Source: an uncultured Opitutales bacterium
Lineage (GTDB): Bacteria > Verrucomicrobiota > Verrucomicrobiia > Opitutales > UBA2995
Reading direction: 5' to 3'
DNA: 7,980 bases
NCBI GenBank assembly: GCA_937920335.1
Contig: CALGUT010000583.1
Span: 1-7,980, forward strand
The notes beneath the pieces are model-generated. The model saw only the letters and a list, made by a program, of their open reading frames with translations, searched no databases and was not told where the DNA came from. The position numbers and the translations under genes are program-made. Below, one piece after another: positions 6,345-7,980 of this stretch (within the stretch, counting starts at the first letter, position 1; each line of letters starts with the position of its first letter).

Positions 6345-7869
6345 ATGCGCATTTCTCTTCTTCTTTTTCTTGGCTTAATGACGACGGGTATCTCTCCGGC
6401 GAATGGTCAATCATCACAACCAAATGTCCTCTTCATCTCGATTGACGATTTGAACGATTGGGCAGGACCGTTCAGCGGTAACCCGGAGATGCTGACGCCG
6501 CATATCGATCGCTTGGCTGAGTCGGGATCGGTGGTGTTTCAGAACACGCAGTGTGCTGGCCCGGTGTGTGGCCCTTCGAGGTCAGCGATGATGTCTGGTT
6601 TTATGCCGGATCGGACCGGAGCCTACGGAAACAGTAACAACATGTTGAAGTCTACGCTGGTTCAGGAGTATGCAACGTTGCCTGAATATTTTTCCAAGAA
6701 CGGTTATCTTACGATCACAAGGGGAAAGATCTACCACGCCCACAGCACTGAAAACGGAACGGATCGTGGCCAGTGGGCTTGGGATGTATACGTGCCTGGC
6801 TCTGGCGGAACCCCGGTGGACAAAACGAAATACTATTCACGGAGGCAGGGCATTTTCGGCGGCAAGAAGGTGAAAGACGCTCCTTACTCAGACCCACGTG
6901 GAAGTGAATTCGGCTGGGGTCCGACCGTTGGAGGAAAAGAGGAAATGTCTGATTACAAGACCGCTCAATGGGCTGCAGAGGTATTGCAACAACCGAGCGA
7001 GAAACCGTTCTTTCTGGCCGTGGGTATTTCGAAACCTCATTTACCCTGGTATGTGCCTCAAGAGTATTTTGACCGTTATCCGCTAGAGGACGTAGTGACT
7101 CCCATCGTGGGTGGATAAAAATGACTTCGACGATGTCCTCGATAAGAACGGGAACCCCGCTTTTTCGCCGTCCCTTGATTATCTGTGGTCGACCCAAAGC
7201 GAGGAGATGTTCAAGCGAGCGACCCGTGCGTATATGGCAAGCAGCTCATTTGCGGATGATTGTGTAGGAGTTATTTTAGAGGGTCTCGAGAAAAGTCCCC
7301 ATCGAGAGAATACGATCGTTGTGTTGTGGGGCGATCACGGTTGGCATTTGGGAGAGAAGCTTCGCTATCGTAAGGGTACATTGTGGGCGGAGGCAACACG
7401 AGCGCCTATGCTGATTCGTCTGCCAGGCATGACAGAAAGGGAAGACTGCTTGCATGCAGTGAACTTGTTAGACCTACATCCGACGCTCGTGGAGCTCTGT
7501 GGACTACCAATGCGTGAGGCTATAGATGGACGAAGTATCGCAGCTCTTTTGGAAGACCCTAAGCAGAATTGGCCTTATCCGACGGTTACTACCGGTGGGT
7601 TTGGGAATCATTCGGTCGTGTATGAGGATTGGCATTACATCCAGCGACTTGACGGCACGAATGAGCTCTATGATCTCAAGGCCGATCCATTGGAGCACAC
7701 GAACTTGATCTTCGCGAAGCATCCGATGGCTCCGAAAGTGATTGAACATTTAAAGAAGTCGATTCCGCAAGACGCAGTCCCCGAGCTCCCGAAAAACTCA
7801 GTGAACGATAAATCGGCCGGTCTCGATCAAACGATCAAGCGCACGCGGGAGTTGGCTAAGTTGAAGTAG
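6345..7869 (+). pseudogene. Exported iduronate-2-sulfatase-like sulfatase, interrupted by a one-base frameshift
   Basis: The gene opens at ATG 6345 with a signal peptide (about 1-22, ending SPANGQ) and reads to a TAA at 7116-7118, ending VTPIVGG. The rest continues in the +1 frame from GTG 7111 to TAG 7869. Removing one G from the GGG run at 7109-7111 restores PIVVDKNDFDDV and a continuous 507-residue protein, a normal length for this sulfatase group. Motifs are split across the break: metal site SIDDLND (Asp34, Asp35), formylglycine signature CGPSR (Cys75), GKIYH (Lys128, His131) and SKPHLPW (His232) in the first part; WGDHGWHLGE (Asp330, His331 in restored numbering), Lys343 in RYRKGTLW and the NELYDLKADPLEHTNL tail in the second. 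GKIYH, SKPHLPW and GDHGWHLGE are features of the iduronate-2-sulfatase-like group, but that label does not fix the substrate. As written neither half could be active: the first lacks part of the metal site, the second lacks the catalytic Cys and the export signal. No Shine-Dalgarno sequence precedes the start. Confidence 0.88.
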
Positions 7870-7980
7870 TTTTTTGGGAAGCAATATATCAATCCCTAAC
7901 ATCCATATTTCCTATAGAGTTCTTTGAATCTAAAGGTAAAAGGGGCTTCATTGGTAGGTACTACGCTTATTTAGTCTCGG
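7870..7980. other. Downstream tail without a gene
   Basis: These 111 bases follow the second sulfatase gene to the end of the window. I see no hairpin with a T run and no coding start. They may hold the leader of a gene beyond the window. Confidence 0.4.

Noticed and set aside
659..7015. Identical 15-base string at 659-673 and 7001-7015
   Set aside because: Both copies encode the conserved KPFFL strand of the two sulfatases, so this is shared protein ancestry and not a functional DNA repeat.
7104..7120. Programmed +1 frameshift in the second sulfatase
   Set aside because: The sequence GTG GGT GGA TAA does not resemble known +1 sites such as the prfB CTT TGA C context, and such recoding is not known in sulfatases.

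Overview
The window is a stretch of bacterial chromosome of middling GC content with every recognisable gene on the + strand. It holds two exported sulfatases and a multi-domain secreted beta/gamma-crystallin protein, together with a sugar-acid type dehydrogenase. No start codon has a clear Shine-Dalgarno sequence in front of it. This mix is typical of marine, polysaccharide-degrading bacteria of the Planctomycetota/Verrucomicrobiota group, perhaps Opitutae/Puniceicoccales. That placement is an inference from gene content; no rRNA or marker gene is present to prove it.

Layout. (1) 9-3408: three closely spaced genes, namely an exported formylglycine-type sulfatase, a secreted protein with six Greek-key motifs (three beta/gamma-crystallin domains), and a DUF1295 / steroid-5-alpha-reductase-like membrane protein. 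(2) 3409-3725: a 317-base gap with no convincing gene. (3) 3726-6260: a cytoplasmic pair, a U32-peptidase-like protein broken by a single-base frameshift followed 25 bases later by an intact alpha-ketoglutarate semialdehyde dehydrogenase, then a strong intrinsic terminator at 6287-6321. (4) 6345-7869: a second exported sulfatase of the iduronate-2-sulfatase-like type, also broken by a single-base frameshift. (5) 7870-7980: a short tail without a gene.

How the parts may work together (inference): the sulfatases would remove sulfate esters from sulfated glycans outside the cytoplasm. The dehydrogenase would carry out the last oxidation of a sugar-acid (or hydroxyproline) pathway, feeding 2-oxoglutarate into the TCA cycle. 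The U32-like protein is probably tied to the dehydrogenase by operon structure, but its reaction is unknown. The DUF1295 protein and the crystallin-like protein have no evident place in that pathway.

The most notable points are two independent one-base frameshifts of opposite sign, both in three-base homopolymer runs and each repairable to a full-length protein (more likely sequence error than decay); a stand-alone secreted triple beta/gamma-crystallin protein in which only two domains keep the calcium-binding signature; and a U32-like protein of unknown function paired with a semialdehyde dehydrogenase. I see no CRISPR array, tRNA, rRNA, insertion sequence or defence system.
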